Source: an uncultured Flavobacteriaceae bacterium
GTDB lineage: Bacteria; Bacteroidota; Bacteroidia; Flavobacteriales; Flavobacteriaceae
Length of the DNA: 64,000 nucleotides
Assembly (NCBI GenBank): GCA_947500385.1
Contig: CANMSA010000005.1
Span: 230,217 to 294,216 of the forward strand
Reading direction: 5' to 3'
Part shown: piece by piece, positions 1-9,801 of the stretch
Numbering within the stretch: position 1 is the stretch's first letter
Layout of the letters: the number at the start of each line of letters is the position of its first letter
Notes under the pieces: model-generated
Databases searched by the model: none
Seen by the model: only the letters and a program-made list of their open reading frames with translations
What the model was told of the DNA's origin: nothing
Made by a program: the position numbers and the translations under genes

Positions 1-67
1 GGGCCTCTGGTGTTAGTTCCCCTGTCAAATACTCGATCATTGTTATTTCAAATTGTTCCTTCTCCAT
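1..67 (-). CDS. Start of a probable anti-sigma factor (partial)
   Basis: Only the first 22 codons lie in the window; the gene runs off the left edge. The ATG sits three bases after the stop codon of the ECF sigma factor, so the two genes are very likely co-transcribed and translationally coupled. The visible N-terminus is acidic and contains IEYLTGELTPEA, which resembles the start of many Bacteroidota anti-sigma or anti-sigma-associated proteins. That identity is inferred from position and this short motif; no transmembrane segment or zinc motif is visible in the part present. Confidence 0.5.
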   Translation of the reverse strand, partial: MEKEQFEITMIEYLTGELTPEA

Positions 68-70
68 GAT

Positions 71-625
71 TTATCTTTTTTCCAATTGCAGAAACACCGT
101 TCTTAAATCTTTTAGCGCGCGATGTGCCTTTACCTTGGCATTCCCTTCACTGCACCCCATCACTTCGGCAATTTCGCTAAACTTCATTTCCTTTAATTTA
201 CTAAGCACCAAAATTTCACGCTTCTCAGGAGCCAAATATTCCATCGCCTGTTGCAGCAGGGATAGTTTATCTTTTGCTATTATTCCTTTTTCGGTATCTG
301 TTGAATCTTGTAATTTATATTCCATCTCCGATACTTCTTTTTGATGAAATGCAACCTTATTTTTCCTGTAATGGTCATAATTTACATTTCTGGCCGTCTT
401 GAACATCCAAGCGGTGAAGGTACCTTCGCCTGTAAACGTATGTTTGTACTTTAACATTCTAACGAATACGTTTTGTACCAAGTCTTCGCTGATTGAAGCA
501 TTGCTGTTCATATTATAGAAAAAGCCGAACAGCCTCTTCTTATGGCGCTCATACAACAGTCCCAGTTTGTCCAGGTCGCCCGATTTTACTTTGAGCATTA
601 ATGCGTTGTCCGTTAGTGATTGCAT
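71..625 (-). CDS. RNA polymerase ECF-type sigma-70 family factor
   Basis: The 184-residue protein has the two-domain layout of ECF sigma factors. Region 2 spans about residues 10-90, with an acidic EDLVQNVFVRML helix and a FTAWMFKTARN -10 recognition helix. Region 4 follows at about residues 115-175, with LAPEKREILVLSKLKEM and a helix-turn-helix ending in GNAKVKAHRALKDLR. I chose the internal ATG at 625 because the 14 codons upstream do not match the family. ECF factors redirect RNA polymerase to stress or envelope genes and are usually held by a partner; the gene starting three bases downstream is the probable anti-sigma factor. The target regulon cannot be read from the window. Confidence 0.9.
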   Translation of the reverse strand: MQSLTDNALMLKVKSGDLDKLGLLYERHKKRLFGFFYNMNSNASISEDLVQNVFVRMLKYKHTFTGEGTFTAWMFKTARNVNYDHYRKNKVAFHQKEVSEMEYKLQDSTDTEKGIIAKDKLSLLQQAMEYLAPEKREILVLSKLKEMKFSEIAEVMGCSEGNAKVKAHRALKDLRTVFLQLEKR

Positions 626-711
626 GGTTGTTTTTAGGTATTCAAAAGGGGTAACTGTCCATTTCAAATTTAGTTACAAAAAAAGAGCTCTTTTTTTTTG
701 ATTTCTATTTA

Positions 712-747
712 AAACAAAAAAAAGCGGCACCAAAAGGTACCGCTTTA
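712..747 (-). terminator. Rho-independent terminator of the M61 peptidase gene
   Basis: On the minus strand a 10-bp stem (AAGCGGTACC pairing with GGTGCCGCTT, with one G-T pair) closes a four-base loop and is followed by a run of T residues. It lies about 20 bases beyond the stop codon of the M61 peptidase. Confidence 0.8.
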
Positions 748-768
748 TCATCTTATGTTGTCCAGAGC

Positions 769-2637
769 CTACCCCTTCATCCAAGCTGTTCTTAATTTCT
801 TTTGTGCTTCATTGGCGTCATCTGTCTCGGCCAACTTGGTAACGTCAACCATTGGGCTTCCTACGGGGCCGGCCAAGGTAAGTTCTTCCCCTTCACGATC
901 TACTACCATGGTAATTTCCGTCTCGGGCGTCCATCCGAAGCTTTGTCCGATAATCGGCCGAATGGCCTCCAAATCGATAGGAGTACCATTAATACTTTTG
1001 ATGACATCGCCACCTTGCGCTCCTAGAGTAGTAAAGAATGTATTTAATGCGATTCCCTTTCGGATGAATATGGCATTTTCATTTCCCTGGTCTACATCTA
1101 TGAAGGGAACTTCTCCTTTTAGAAAGTAACCTGTCTGTTCGGGCTCTGAAATCGTTTTTAGGCCCACTTTTGCCAAAAAGTCTCCATAATTGATCGGGGT
1201 ATCCCCAACGACATGCGTAGCAAAAAAAGTACCTACTTCCGGGAAGGTCATCGCCACGATCTCATCAATGAGTGCATCGTCCTTGAAGGGTGTCATATCG
1301 CCGTATTTGGCAGATAGTTCTTTCATTAACCAGAGCACGCCCTTTTCACCGTTGCTCCATTCTCGCAGCAATAAGTCGAGGGACATATTGATAAGTGTAC
1401 CTTTCTCATAAACATTGGCATAGTTGTCTTTGTACGGGTCTTCCAAGATATTCTTACTCATTTCTGTGAACGACATCGCGTCGTCGTACGCCTTTGCGTT
1501 GCTTACCTTGTTCATGATTCGTTGGTAAAATTCGCTCTCATCGATCAACCCCTGTTGGATCTGAAAAAGATTCGCAAAATACTCGGTAGTGCCTTCGTAC
1601 ATCCATAAATGCTGTGACATTTTAGGGTCGTTGAAATCGAAGTATTGAATCTCTTCAGAATGTACACTTAAAGGGGTAACGATATGAAAAAACTCATGGG
1701 ACACCACATCGACCATCGCTTCTTCGAGGGCTTCTTTTTGCATAACCTCCGGCAATACCACTACGGTTGAGGTATGATGTTCCAATGCCCCAAACCCCCC
1801 GGCGTCTTGTTCCATGGTGGATAGGTACAAAAGAATATTGTATTCCTTGGTACTATTGATATCGCCTAAAAAAGTCTTTTGCGCCGCCATCATCTTTTGC
1901 ATCGATTCTTTTATACTCGATGCGGTATAGGTTCCGTTCGGAGAATATACACTTAAGGTAACCTCAATATCATTGATCAAAAAGGTTTCCGAATTGGGCT
2001 TGGCATAAAGAATAGGGTTATCTATTACCTCAAAATATCTATTCGCGATATAAACATCTTGTTTGGGGTCGGCCTCGGCAACAGACTTCTCTTTCAAAGA
2101 GGTCGTGGCCATCAAATCAGCCGGTTTTGCAATGGTAATCTCATACGGTATTTCATTGAGCCCCTCAAAATACCCCACAAAACCATGAAGGTTCAGGACA
2201 AAGTTGTCTCCCTCCTTGATGTTGGTGCCCGAAGGAGAAAAAACCGCCTCTTCCACTTCCGATTCGGTATCGTAGGTATCGTTGACCCAATAGGTAATTT
2301 TATCCAAGCTTTTTGCTTTGGCCACCTTCCAGGTATTCGCATCCACTTTGGTGACGGCAAGTTCGTTCCCGTCATAATCAAGTGCTTTTAGGCCTTCTAT
2401 GTACTTTCCATAATTATCGGAACTATAGGTTCCTGGAACCGTCTTCGGGATAAAAAAGGAAACTTCCTCCGTGGTAAAGGCTCCCGGATCCATTTGCACC
2501 ATAACCTTATCGTCTTCTACCTTAATTAAATCCAAATGAACCAAAATAGGTGCTTTGTCGACCGTAGTAAGCGATTTACTGGCTCCACATCCAAGAAACA
2601 AAAGGGTAGAAATAGAGCATACTAAAAACTTTTTCAT
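769..2637 (-). CDS. M61 family metallopeptidase with PDZ domain, lipoprotein
   Basis: The 622-residue protein starts with a lipoprotein signal peptide (lipobox LFLGC, Cys17). An N-terminal beta-sandwich fills about residues 25-220. The gluzincin zinc motif HEFFH is at 314-318 and the third ligand region MYEGTTEYF near 348. A PDZ domain follows at about 500-600. This is the layout of glycyl aminopeptidase-type M61 enzymes, which cleave N-terminal residues in the periplasm or at the cell surface. It stands alone with its own terminator downstream. The exact substrate is unknown, but the family call is secure because all zinc ligands are in place. Confidence 0.9.
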   Translation of the reverse strand: MKKFLVCSISTLLFLGCGASKSLTTVDKAPILVHLDLIKVEDDKVMVQMDPGAFTTEEVSFFIPKTVPGTYSSDNYGKYIEGLKALDYDGNELAVTKVDANTWKVAKAKSLDKITYWVNDTYDTESEVEEAVFSPSGTNIKEGDNFVLNLHGFVGYFEGLNEIPYEITIAKPADLMATTSLKEKSVAEADPKQDVYIANRYFEVIDNPILYAKPNSETFLINDIEVTLSVYSPNGTYTASSIKESMQKMMAAQKTFLGDINSTKEYNILLYLSTMEQDAGGFGALEHHTSTVVVLPEVMQKEALEEAMVDVVSHEFFHIVTPLSVHSEEIQYFDFNDPKMSQHLWMYEGTTEYFANLFQIQQGLIDESEFYQRIMNKVSNAKAYDDAMSFTEMSKNILEDPYKDNYANVYEKGTLINMSLDLLLREWSNGEKGVLWLMKELSAKYGDMTPFKDDALIDEIVAMTFPEVGTFFATHVVGDTPINYGDFLAKVGLKTISEPEQTGYFLKGEVPFIDVDQGNENAIFIRKGIALNTFFTTLGAQGGDVIKSINGTPIDLEAIRPIIGQSFGWTPETEITMVVDREGEELTLAGPVGSPMVDVTKLAETDDANEAQKKLRTAWMKG

Positions 2638-2840
2638 CGATTGTTATTTTAAATTGTTCTCATATGCCGGCCCTACCTTGGTGCAAAAAACCTAGTGGCT
2701 GTACAACTTCGGGAGTTTCAGCTGTGAACGAAACGAATTACTGATTTTGCCGCAAGAATACTAAAATTAATCGTTTAAGCACCATTTATTTACATTTAAT
2801 TAAGGTTTCATATCTAAACACCGTAAGTGCATGGCATAAT

Positions 2841-2858
2841 TATTTTTGATTATTTTTG
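2841..2858 (+). promoter_or_regulatory. Tandem -7 type promoter elements upstream of pyrH
   Basis: Two copies of TATTTTTG, each matching the Bacteroidota -7 consensus TAnnTTTG, lie 10 bp apart about 20-40 bases before the pyrH start. No clear -33 TTTG is seen at the ideal distance, so the exact start site is uncertain. Confidence 0.4.
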
Positions 2859-2878
2859 TCGGGAACTAAAAAGAAACC

Positions 2879-3586
2879 ATGCACTATAAACGAATACTTT
2901 TAAAACTCAGCGGTGAAGCCCTGATGGGCAGCAAACAATACGGGATCGACTCAAAACGACTCGAAGAATACGCCGATGAAATCAAGGAAGTAGTGGACAA
3001 TGGCATTGAGGTGGCCATTGTTATTGGTGGGGGAAATATTTTTAGGGGCCTCGCAGGTGCCGCGACGGGTATGGATCGCGTACAAGGAGACCATATGGGC
3101 ATGCTGGCAACGGTGATCAACGGCCTTGCCCTGCAAAGTGCGTTGGAGCTAAAAGGCGTGCAGACCAGGCTGCAATCGGCCATTAAAATAAATGAAGTAG
3201 CAGAACCTTTTATTAGAAGGCGTGCCATGCGACACTTGGAAAAAGGACGGGTCGTCATTTTCGGAGGGGGTACTGGCAATCCATATTTCACTACCGATTC
3301 GGCGGCGGTGTTGAGAGCAATTGAAATTGAAGCAGACGTAATCCTAAAAGGCACCCGCGTGGACGGTATTTACACTTCCGATCCCGAAAAGGATAAGAGT
3401 GCCACCAAATTCGATACCATCTCGTTCCAAGAGGTATTGAACAAAGGGCTGAAAGTGATGGATACCACCGCGTTTACCTTAAGCCAGGAAAACGAACTGC
3501 CTATTGTGGTTTTTGATATGAATAAAAGAGGCAATCTGCTCAAAATTGTAGACGGCCAAAATATCGGAACCGTTGTGAATATGTAA
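2879..3586 (+). CDS. pyrH: UMP kinase
   Basis: This cytoplasmic enzyme phosphorylates UMP to UDP with ATP, the first committed step towards UTP and CTP. The 235-residue length is typical of bacterial UMP kinases of the amino-acid-kinase fold. Visible signatures are LLKLSGEAL near residues 7-15, the phosphate-binding GGGNIFRG at 50-57, a glycine-rich [15 protein letters not shown] at 129-143, and [13 protein letters not shown] at 157-169. It is followed after 40 bases by frr, the common pyrH-frr pairing, and the pair ends at a clear terminator. Confidence 0.97.
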   Translation: MHYKRILLKLSGEALMGSKQYGIDSKRLEEYADEIKEVVDNGIEVAIVIGGGNIFRGLAGAATGMDRVQGDHMGMLATVINGLALQSALELKGVQTRLQSAIKINEVAEPFIRRRAMRHLEKGRVVIFGGGTGNPYFTTDSAAVLRAIEIEADVILKGTRVDGIYTSDPEKDKSATKFDTISFQEVLNKGLKVMDTTAFTLSQENELPIVVFDMNKRGNLLKIVDGQNIGTVVNM

Positions 3587-3626
3587 ATTGGCCTATTTTT
3601 TGTAATACCGACAATAGTTATTTTAT

Positions 3627-4184
3627 ATGAAAGAAGAAATCGATTTTATACTTGATTCCGCAAAAGAATCTATGGATGCCGCGGTCATGCATCTAGAGAA
3701 AGCATTCATGAAAATTCGTGCCGGGAAAGCGAGTCCGGCCATGCTTTCTTCTGTTATGGTAGATTATTACGGATCTCAAACACCTTTGTCACAAGTTGCC
3801 AACGTGAATACGCCAGATGGCAGAACCTTATCGGTGCAACCATGGGAAAAAAGCATGTTGGCAGAAATTGAAAAAGCCATTATGGTCGCCAATCTTGGGT
3901 TCAACCCCATGAACAATGGTGAAACCGTGATCATTAACGTACCTCCGCTTACAGAGGAGCGCCGTCGGGATTTGGCAAAGCAGGCAAAAGCGGAAGCAGA
4001 GCATGCCAAGGTCGGCGTTCGAAACGCACGACAAGAAGCCAATAAAGAGGTACGCGCATTGGAAGATGCGTCAGATGATCTTAAAAAAAATACCGAAGCC
4101 GATATTCAAGAACTCACGGATACCTATGGTAAAAAGATTGATGCATTCTTGGGCGCCAAAGAAGCCGAGATCATGAAAGTATAA
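3627..4184 (+). CDS. frr: Ribosome recycling factor
   Basis: The 185-residue protein splits post-termination ribosomes together with EF-G. The sequence shows the family pattern of a long helical domain I, with the conserved stretch RAGKASPAMLSSVMVDYYG near residues 31-49 and the RRRDLAKQAKAEAEHAKVGVR region near 112-132. The length equals the usual 185 residues. It is co-oriented with pyrH 40 bases upstream and is probably transcribed with it. A terminator hairpin begins 16 bases after the stop codon. Confidence 0.97.
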   Translation: MKEEIDFILDSAKESMDAAVMHLEKAFMKIRAGKASPAMLSSVMVDYYGSQTPLSQVANVNTPDGRTLSVQPWEKSMLAEIEKAIMVANLGFNPMNNGETVIINVPPLTEERRRDLAKQAKAEAEHAKVGVRNARQEANKEVRALEDASDDLKKNTEADIQELTDTYGKKIDAFLGAKEAEIMKV

Positions 4185-4200
4185 CCACTTCGGAAAATAG

Positions 4201-4229
4201 CGCGACCCCCCAAAAGGGTCGCTTTTTTC
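4201..4229 (+). terminator. Terminator after pyrH-frr
   Basis: The stem GCGACCC pairs with GGGTCGC around a short C/A loop and is followed by six T residues on the plus strand. It marks the end of the pyrH-frr transcript. Confidence 0.85.
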
Positions 4230-4313
4230 TTTTACTACCGAGCGACTACCGTCACAAAAGCGAACAACCCCTGATTTGTATCGCTCATCTTAGGAACACG
4301 TCCCGTCATTTTC

Positions 4314-4321
4314 TACCTTTG
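4314..4321 (+). promoter_or_regulatory. -7 type promoter element upstream of the MMPL exporter
   Basis: TACCTTTG matches the Bacteroidota -7 consensus TAnnTTTG and lies about 60 bases before the exporter start, downstream of the frr terminator. Confidence 0.4.
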
Positions 4322-4380
4322 CCGGGTTTCTAATCTAAAAAGAAAGACCATACCCTTAATAAAGGTCTAGTAGAACGAAC

Positions 4381-6780
4381 ATGGCAGGAAAAATTACAAC
4401 AGGGTTTTGGGCACGAACGGCCAACATTATTCTGAGAAACAGAGTCTTGATTCTATTCTTAGTCGCGGCCATGACCGTTTTTTTGGGAATGCAATGGGAA
4501 AACATGCGTTTTTCCAATTCACAAGCCAACCTGCTCCCCGATGATCACCCGGTAAACCTTGAATACAAATCGTTTCTAAAGCAATTCGGGGAAGAAGGCA
4601 ATACCATCGTTTTTGCAGTTCGGGATTCCGCCCTTTTTAACCCTGGGAATTTTAACCGTTGGAACAAGTTCAGCAAACAACTGATCGCATTCCCGGAGGT
4701 TGATTTCGTTATTTCTACGGACAACCTAAAAGAACTGGTAAAGGATCAAGAAAAACAAGAATTTGTTTTGCGCCCCCTAATTGAGTCGACCCTGCGAACG
4801 CAACAAGAGGTCGATAGCATCAAAAACCACTTGTTCAACGAACTGCCCTTCTTCGACAATCTGCTGTTCAATGCCGAAAGCGGCACTATTCGTACAGTGG
4901 TCAACCTTGATAAGGACATTGTGAACACCTCGGTACGAAAAGACTTTATTCTGAGAGACTTGGATACCGCTATTCAAAATTTTGAAGAAGAAACGGGCTT
5001 GGATGTACGCGTATCGGGAATGCCATACATCCGTACGATGAACTCTCAAAACATTATCGACGAAATCGGGAAGTTCATTTTGGCCGCTTTAGGGGTTACT
5101 TCCCTAATTTTCTTTTTTTTCTTTCGAAGTTTTAGAGCCACTTTCATTTCTATGTGCGTGGTTATTATTGGTGTGATGTGGGCCTTTGGCATATTGGGCC
5201 TCTTACAATACGAAATTACGGTGCTCACCGCCTTGATACCCCCGCTGATCATTGTTATCGGAATACCCAACTGTATTTTTCTGATCAATAAGTACCAGCA
5301 AGAGGTTAAAAAACATGGCAACCAGGCTTTGTCGTTACAACGCGTCATCAGTAAAATCGGGAATGCTACTTTGATGACCAACGTCACCACCGCCTCTGGT
5401 TTTGCCACTTTTATTATTACCGACAGCAAGCTCCTAAAGGAGTTCGGAATCGTGGCCTCTATTAACATCATCGGGATATTTATTCTTTCCTTGTTGATTA
5501 TTCCGATTGTATACAGTTTTATGTCGCTGCCAAAAACGAAGCACTTAAAACACTTGAACAAACGATGGATCGATACTTTTGTAAATTGGATGGAACGCAT
5601 CGTACGTGAAAGACGCATCACCGTATATGTGGTTTCCCTTATTTTATTGATTGCCAGTATTATTGGTATTTATCAGATCAAAATCTCGGGAAGTATAATC
5701 GAGGACATGCCGAAGAAAGCCGAGTTCTTTCAGGATATCCGTTTTTTTGAAGAAGAGTTCGACGGTATCATGCCCGTTGAAATCGTGGTCGATACGAAAA
5801 GGCCCAAAGGTGTTTTAAAAGCTGCCAACCTGAAGCGAATGGACCGTCTTGGAGGAATTATAGAAGAAATTCCCGAACTATCGAAATCGGTCTCGGTGGT
5901 CAACTTGGTCAAGTACTCCAAACAAGCATTTTACAACGGAATACCAAAGTACTACCAGCTCCCCACTTCCCAGGAAAATACTTTTATTATGGATGTTGCC
6001 CGGAAATCTTCGGAAGATGGGAACATGCTGAATTCTTTTGTGGACAGTACCGGCCAATTGGCGCGAATGACCACTTTTATGCGCGATGTAGAAACCGATC
6101 GTATGGAGGCCATCGAGGCCGAGCTGAACGACAATATCGCCAAAATCTTTCCCGCAGAGCGCTATCATGTGTATATGACGGGAGGGGCGCTTATTTTTCT
6201 AAAAGGCACCAAATATTTGGTTAAAAATTTGGTGCTATCCTTGGCACTGGCCATCGGATTGATCGCCCTTTTCATGGCCTATCTATTTCGTTCGTTCCGA
6301 ATGATTATTATTTCCTTGATCCCAAATTTACTGCCGTTGGTGATTACGGCGGGGGTGATGGGCTTTGTGGGGGTTCCCATTAAACCTTCCACAATTTTGG
6401 TGTTTAGTATCGCTTTTGGTATCTCTGTGGATGACACCATTCATTTTTTGGCCAAGTATCGGCAGGAACTCATTGCCAACAGGTGGCGGATCAAAGTATC
6501 GGTATACGCGGCCCTGCGAGAGACCGGGGTCAGCATGTTCTATACCTCTATTGTCCTATTTTTTGGGTTTTCGGTCTTTATCATATCCAATTTTGGTGGC
6601 ACGGTCGCCTTAGGAGCCTTGGTATCCGCTACCTTGATGTTTGCTATGCTCGCGAATTTAATCCTGCTTCCTTCCCTACTGCTATCATTGGAACGCAATA
6701 TCGCCAACAAGGAAACGCTTAAAAAACCACAGATCAATATTCTTCCAAAAGAGGAAATAAATCCGAAGGCAGAACAATAA
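4381..6780 (+). CDS. RND superfamily (MMPL type) inner-membrane exporter
   Basis: The 799-residue protein has the duplicated RND layout. One membrane helix lies near residues 17-37, followed by an extracytoplasmic domain to about 230 and a bundle of five helices up to about 400. A second helix near 410-430 then leads to another extracytoplasmic domain and a final helix bundle from about 610 to 770. GISVDDTIHFLAKY near 678-691 carries the acidic pair typical of proton-driven RND/MMPL pumps. No membrane fusion protein or outer-membrane factor lies next to it. This fits the stand-alone COG1033 subgroup that moves lipids or hydrophobic molecules; the substrate is not known. Confidence 0.85.
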   Translation: MAGKITTGFWARTANIILRNRVLILFLVAAMTVFLGMQWENMRFSNSQANLLPDDHPVNLEYKSFLKQFGEEGNTIVFAVRDSALFNPGNFNRWNKFSKQLIAFPEVDFVISTDNLKELVKDQEKQEFVLRPLIESTLRTQQEVDSIKNHLFNELPFFDNLLFNAESGTIRTVVNLDKDIVNTSVRKDFILRDLDTAIQNFEEETGLDVRVSGMPYIRTMNSQNIIDEIGKFILAALGVTSLIFFFFFRSFRATFISMCVVIIGVMWAFGILGLLQYEITVLTALIPPLIIVIGIPNCIFLINKYQQEVKKHGNQALSLQRVISKIGNATLMTNVTTASGFATFIITDSKLLKEFGIVASINIIGIFILSLLIIPIVYSFMSLPKTKHLKHLNKRWIDTFVNWMERIVRERRITVYVVSLILLIASIIGIYQIKISGSIIEDMPKKAEFFQDIRFFEEEFDGIMPVEIVVDTKRPKGVLKAANLKRMDRLGGIIEEIPELSKSVSVVNLVKYSKQAFYNGIPKYYQLPTSQENTFIMDVARKSSEDGNMLNSFVDSTGQLARMTTFMRDVETDRMEAIEAELNDNIAKIFPAERYHVYMTGGALIFLKGTKYLVKNLVLSLALAIGLIALFMAYLFRSFRMIIISLIPNLLPLVITAGVMGFVGVPIKPSTILVFSIAFGISVDDTIHFLAKYRQELIANRWRIKVSVYAALRETGVSMFYTSIVLFFGFSVFIISNFGGTVALGALVSATLMFAMLANLILLPSLLLSLERNIANKETLKKPQINILPKEEINPKAEQ

Positions 6781-6826
6781 CCGCCTAATTTATCGCTCAT
6801 ACAAAACAAAAATAAGGGCAATAACC

Positions 6827-6834
6827 TATCTTTG
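6827..6834 (+). promoter_or_regulatory. -7 type promoter element upstream of asnS
   Basis: TATCTTTG matches TAnnTTTG and lies 26 bases before the chosen asnS start. This spacing supports the ATG at 6861 over the one at 6846. Confidence 0.45.
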
Positions 6835-6860
6835 CCCTTTTAAATTTGAAGTCATTTATC

Positions 6861-8303
6861 ATGCAGTCAACCAGTATAAAAAAAATACTTACAACAGACC
6901 CCTCTTCTCAAGAAGTGGTCGTAAACGGATGGGTACGAAGTTTTAGAAATGATCGTTTTATAAACTTGAACGACGGATCTACCCTACAAAATGTACAGTG
7001 TGTGGTCGATGCAGAAAATACCCAGGATGCCCTGCTAAAACAAATTACCATCGGGGCAGCGCTAAAAATTAGAGGAACGCTGGTTGAAAGTCAGGGAAGC
7101 GGACAAAAGGTGGAAATACAGGTAACTGATATTTTTGTGCATGGTACGGCGAACTCGGAAGAAGTTAAACGTACGGTGTTATCGCCCAAAAAACACTCGC
7201 TAGAGTTTCTACGATCGCAGGCGCATCTAAGGGTACGCACCAATACGTTCGGAGCGATCATGCGGGTACGTTCGGCCCTTTCATTCGCGATTCACCAGTA
7301 TTTCAACCAAAACGGGTTTTACTATTTTCATGCGCCGATCGTTACAGGATCTGATGCGGAAGGCGCCGGAGAAATGTTCCGAGTTACCACCTTGGATGAC
7401 CAAAACCCGCCCTTAACCGAAGATGGAAAAGTAGATTACAAACAAGACTTTTTCGGGAAAGAAACCAATCTTACGGTTTCGGGGCAACTAGAAGCGGAGG
7501 CGTATGCCATGGGCTTGGGAAAGGTCTACACCTTTGGCCCTACTTTTCGTGCGGAAAACTCGAATACTTCGCGCCATTTGGCCGAGTTTTGGATGATCGA
7601 GCCCGAAATGGCCTTTTACGATCTACCTGCAAATATGGATTTGGCAGAGGATTTTATCAAGAGCGTAATCAGGTATATACTTGACAACTGTATGGAAGAT
7701 CTTGAATTTCTTCAAAAAAGGTTGTTGGATGAAGAAAAACAAAAGCCAATGGCCGAACGAAGTGAAATGGCCCTCATTGAAAAATTACGTTTTGTGGCGG
7801 ATAATAGCTTTAAAAGGGTGACCTATACCGAAGCGATCGATATCCTGAGAAACAGCAAACCGAACAAGAAGAAAAAGTTCAAATACCCCATTAACGAGTG
7901 GGGTGCCGACTTGCAAAGTGAGCACGAGCGTTTCTTGGTAGAAAAACACTTTAAGTGTCCGGTAATCTTATTTGACTATCCTGCCAAAATAAAGGCATTT
8001 TATATGCGTTTGAACGAGGACGGAAAAACCGTACGGGCAATGGATATCCTATTCCCCGGAATCGGGGAAATAGTAGGTGGATCGCAGCGTGAAGAGCGTC
8101 TGGACGTTTTAAAAAGTAAAATGGCGGCCTTGAATATTCCGGAAGAAGAGCTTTGGTGGTACTTAGACCTTCGCAAGTTCGGTACGGCCGTGCATAGCGG
8201 TTTTGGCCTTGGTTTTGAGCGCTTGGTACTTTTTGCCACGGGGATGGGAAATATCAGGGATGTAATTCCTTTTCCAAGAACCCCACAAAATGCCGAATTT
8301 TAA
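6861..8303 (+). CDS. asnS: Asparaginyl-tRNA synthetase
   Basis: The enzyme charges tRNA-Asn with asparagine. The 480-residue protein has an N-terminal OB-fold anticodon-binding domain (about residues 15-110) and a class II catalytic core. Motif 2 is visible as FRAENSNTSRHLAEF near 228-242 and motif 3 as GFGLGFERL near 447-455. I start at the second ATG (6861) because family members begin just before the first beta strand and because the nearest promoter element sits 26 bases upstream. rpoN follows after 40 bases in the same direction. Confidence 0.96.
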   Translation: MQSTSIKKILTTDPSSQEVVVNGWVRSFRNDRFINLNDGSTLQNVQCVVDAENTQDALLKQITIGAALKIRGTLVESQGSGQKVEIQVTDIFVHGTANSEEVKRTVLSPKKHSLEFLRSQAHLRVRTNTFGAIMRVRSALSFAIHQYFNQNGFYYFHAPIVTGSDAEGAGEMFRVTTLDDQNPPLTEDGKVDYKQDFFGKETNLTVSGQLEAEAYAMGLGKVYTFGPTFRAENSNTSRHLAEFWMIEPEMAFYDLPANMDLAEDFIKSVIRYILDNCMEDLEFLQKRLLDEEKQKPMAERSEMALIEKLRFVADNSFKRVTYTEAIDILRNSKPNKKKKFKYPINEWGADLQSEHERFLVEKHFKCPVILFDYPAKIKAFYMRLNEDGKTVRAMDILFPGIGEIVGGSQREERLDVLKSKMAALNIPEEELWWYLDLRKFGTAVHSGFGLGFERLVLFATGMGNIRDVIPFPRTPQNAEF

Positions 8304-8343
8304 ATCGAATTCTGTAACTTTATAAAGCAGGTAAACAACCCCA

Positions 8344-9801
8344 ATGTTAAAACAACATTTACAGTTTAAATTATCCCAAAAGCTTTCTCCTCAGCAAATA
8401 CAACTGATGAAGCTCATACAACTGCCCACGCAGGCATTTGAGCAACGGTTGAAGCAAGAATTAGAGGAAAACCCGGCCTTGGAAACAGGAAAGGAAGAAA
8501 GTGATGCGTTAGGGGATGATTTTGGGGATGACTATGAGGAACCGTCCGATGCCGAAAGCATCAACACCGAAGACATCAATATCGATGATTATCTGAGTGA
8601 TGACGAAATTCCAGATTACCGTACCAAGGCGAACAACTACAGTGCCGATGACGACGAAAAGAGTGTTCCCTATGCCGCCGGCATTTCTTTCAACCAATAT
8701 TTGATCAACCAATTAAATACGGTTTATCTGAGCGAGGAAGAATGGAGTATTGCCGAGTTTCTCGTCGGAAGCGTGGACGAAAGCGGGTATATAAGAAGGC
8801 CGATAACCGATATTTTGGACGACCTTGCCTTTACCCAGAACATCTACACAGAAGAGGAAACCATTTTAAAAGTTTTGAAAATAGTACAGGAACTAGACCC
8901 TCCTGGCGTGGGTGCGCGCTCTCTTGAAGAATGTTTGAGCATTCAGTTGAAACGTAAAGAAACTACGCCTAGCATTGAAATGGCGATTACCATCATAGAA
9001 AAGTCTTTTGAGCAATTCACCAAAAAGCATTACAAGAAGCTACTCCAGAAATACGACATTAGTGAAGAGGGGTTGAAAGATGCTATTGCCGAAATCGAAA
9101 AACTCAATCCAAAACCCGGAGGCTCCTATGCCGGGAACAATAAAATGATCGAGCACGTAGTGCCCGATTTTTCCATTCGGATCGTTGAGGGAGCGCTCGA
9201 ACTCTCTCTCAATGGAAGAAATGCACCCGAATTGCATGTCTCCAGGGAATACAACAACATGCTCAAGGGATATAAGGATTCAAAAGAGAAATCAAAATCC
9301 CAGAAAGATGCGGTGATGTTCATCAAACAAAAATTGGATGCTGCCAAGTGGTTCATTGACGCCATACGCCAACGCCAGCAGACGTTGTTCATTACGATGA
9401 ATGCGATTATGCACTACCAGCAGGAATATTTTTTAACGGGCGACGAACGCAACTTACGCCCTATGATTTTAAAAGATATTGCCGATGAAATCGAAATGGA
9501 CGTGTCTACCGTTTCGCGGGTGGCCAACAGCAAATATGTAGACACCCCCTACGGTACCAAGTTGATCAAAGAGTATTTCTCGGAGTCAATGAAGAACGAA
9601 CAGGGCGAGGATGTGTCTACCAAGGAAATCAAGAAAATCTTAGAAACCGTTATTGCCGATGAGGAAAAGAAAAAACCGTTGACCGACGATCGCTTGGCGG
9701 CAATTTTAAAGGAAAAAGGGTATCCTATTGCCAGAAGAACCGTAGCTAAATATAGAGAGCAACTCAGTATTCCCGTAGCTCGCCTTAGAAAGCAGATATA
9801 A
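8344..9801 (+). CDS. rpoN: RNA polymerase sigma-54 factor
   Basis: The 485-residue protein has all three sigma-54 regions. The glutamine-rich activator-binding region I includes SQKLSPQQIQLMKLIQLP. A very acidic region II fills about residues 45-100. The core-binding and DNA-binding part ends in the RpoN box ARRTVAKYRE at 463-472, an exact match to the canonical box. It directs transcription from -24/-12 promoters with AAA+ activators, none of which is encoded in this window. The stop codon overlaps the next start by one base. Confidence 0.97.
   Translation: MLKQHLQFKLSQKLSPQQIQLMKLIQLPTQAFEQRLKQELEENPALETGKEESDALGDDFGDDYEEPSDAESINTEDINIDDYLSDDEIPDYRTKANNYSADDDEKSVPYAAGISFNQYLINQLNTVYLSEEEWSIAEFLVGSVDESGYIRRPITDILDDLAFTQNIYTEEETILKVLKIVQELDPPGVGARSLEECLSIQLKRKETTPSIEMAITIIEKSFEQFTKKHYKKLLQKYDISEEGLKDAIAEIEKLNPKPGGSYAGNNKMIEHVVPDFSIRIVEGALELSLNGRNAPELHVSREYNNMLKGYKDSKEKSKSQKDAVMFIKQKLDAAKWFIDAIRQRQQTLFITMNAIMHYQQEYFLTGDERNLRPMILKDIADEIEMDVSTVSRVANSKYVDTPYGTKLIKEYFSESMKNEQGEDVSTKEIKKILETVIADEEKKKPLTDDRLAAILKEKGYPIARRTVAKYREQLSIPVARLRKQI

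Noticed and set aside
677..697. AT-rich palindrome with central GAGCTC upstream of the ECF sigma gene
   Set aside because: It is mostly A and T runs that pair by chance, and it lies before a gene start rather than after a stop, so I do not call it a terminator or an operator.
2884..3354. 156-codon frame antisense to pyrH
   Set aside because: It is rich in serine, proline and alanine as expected of the antisense of a real gene, and pyrH itself is certain.
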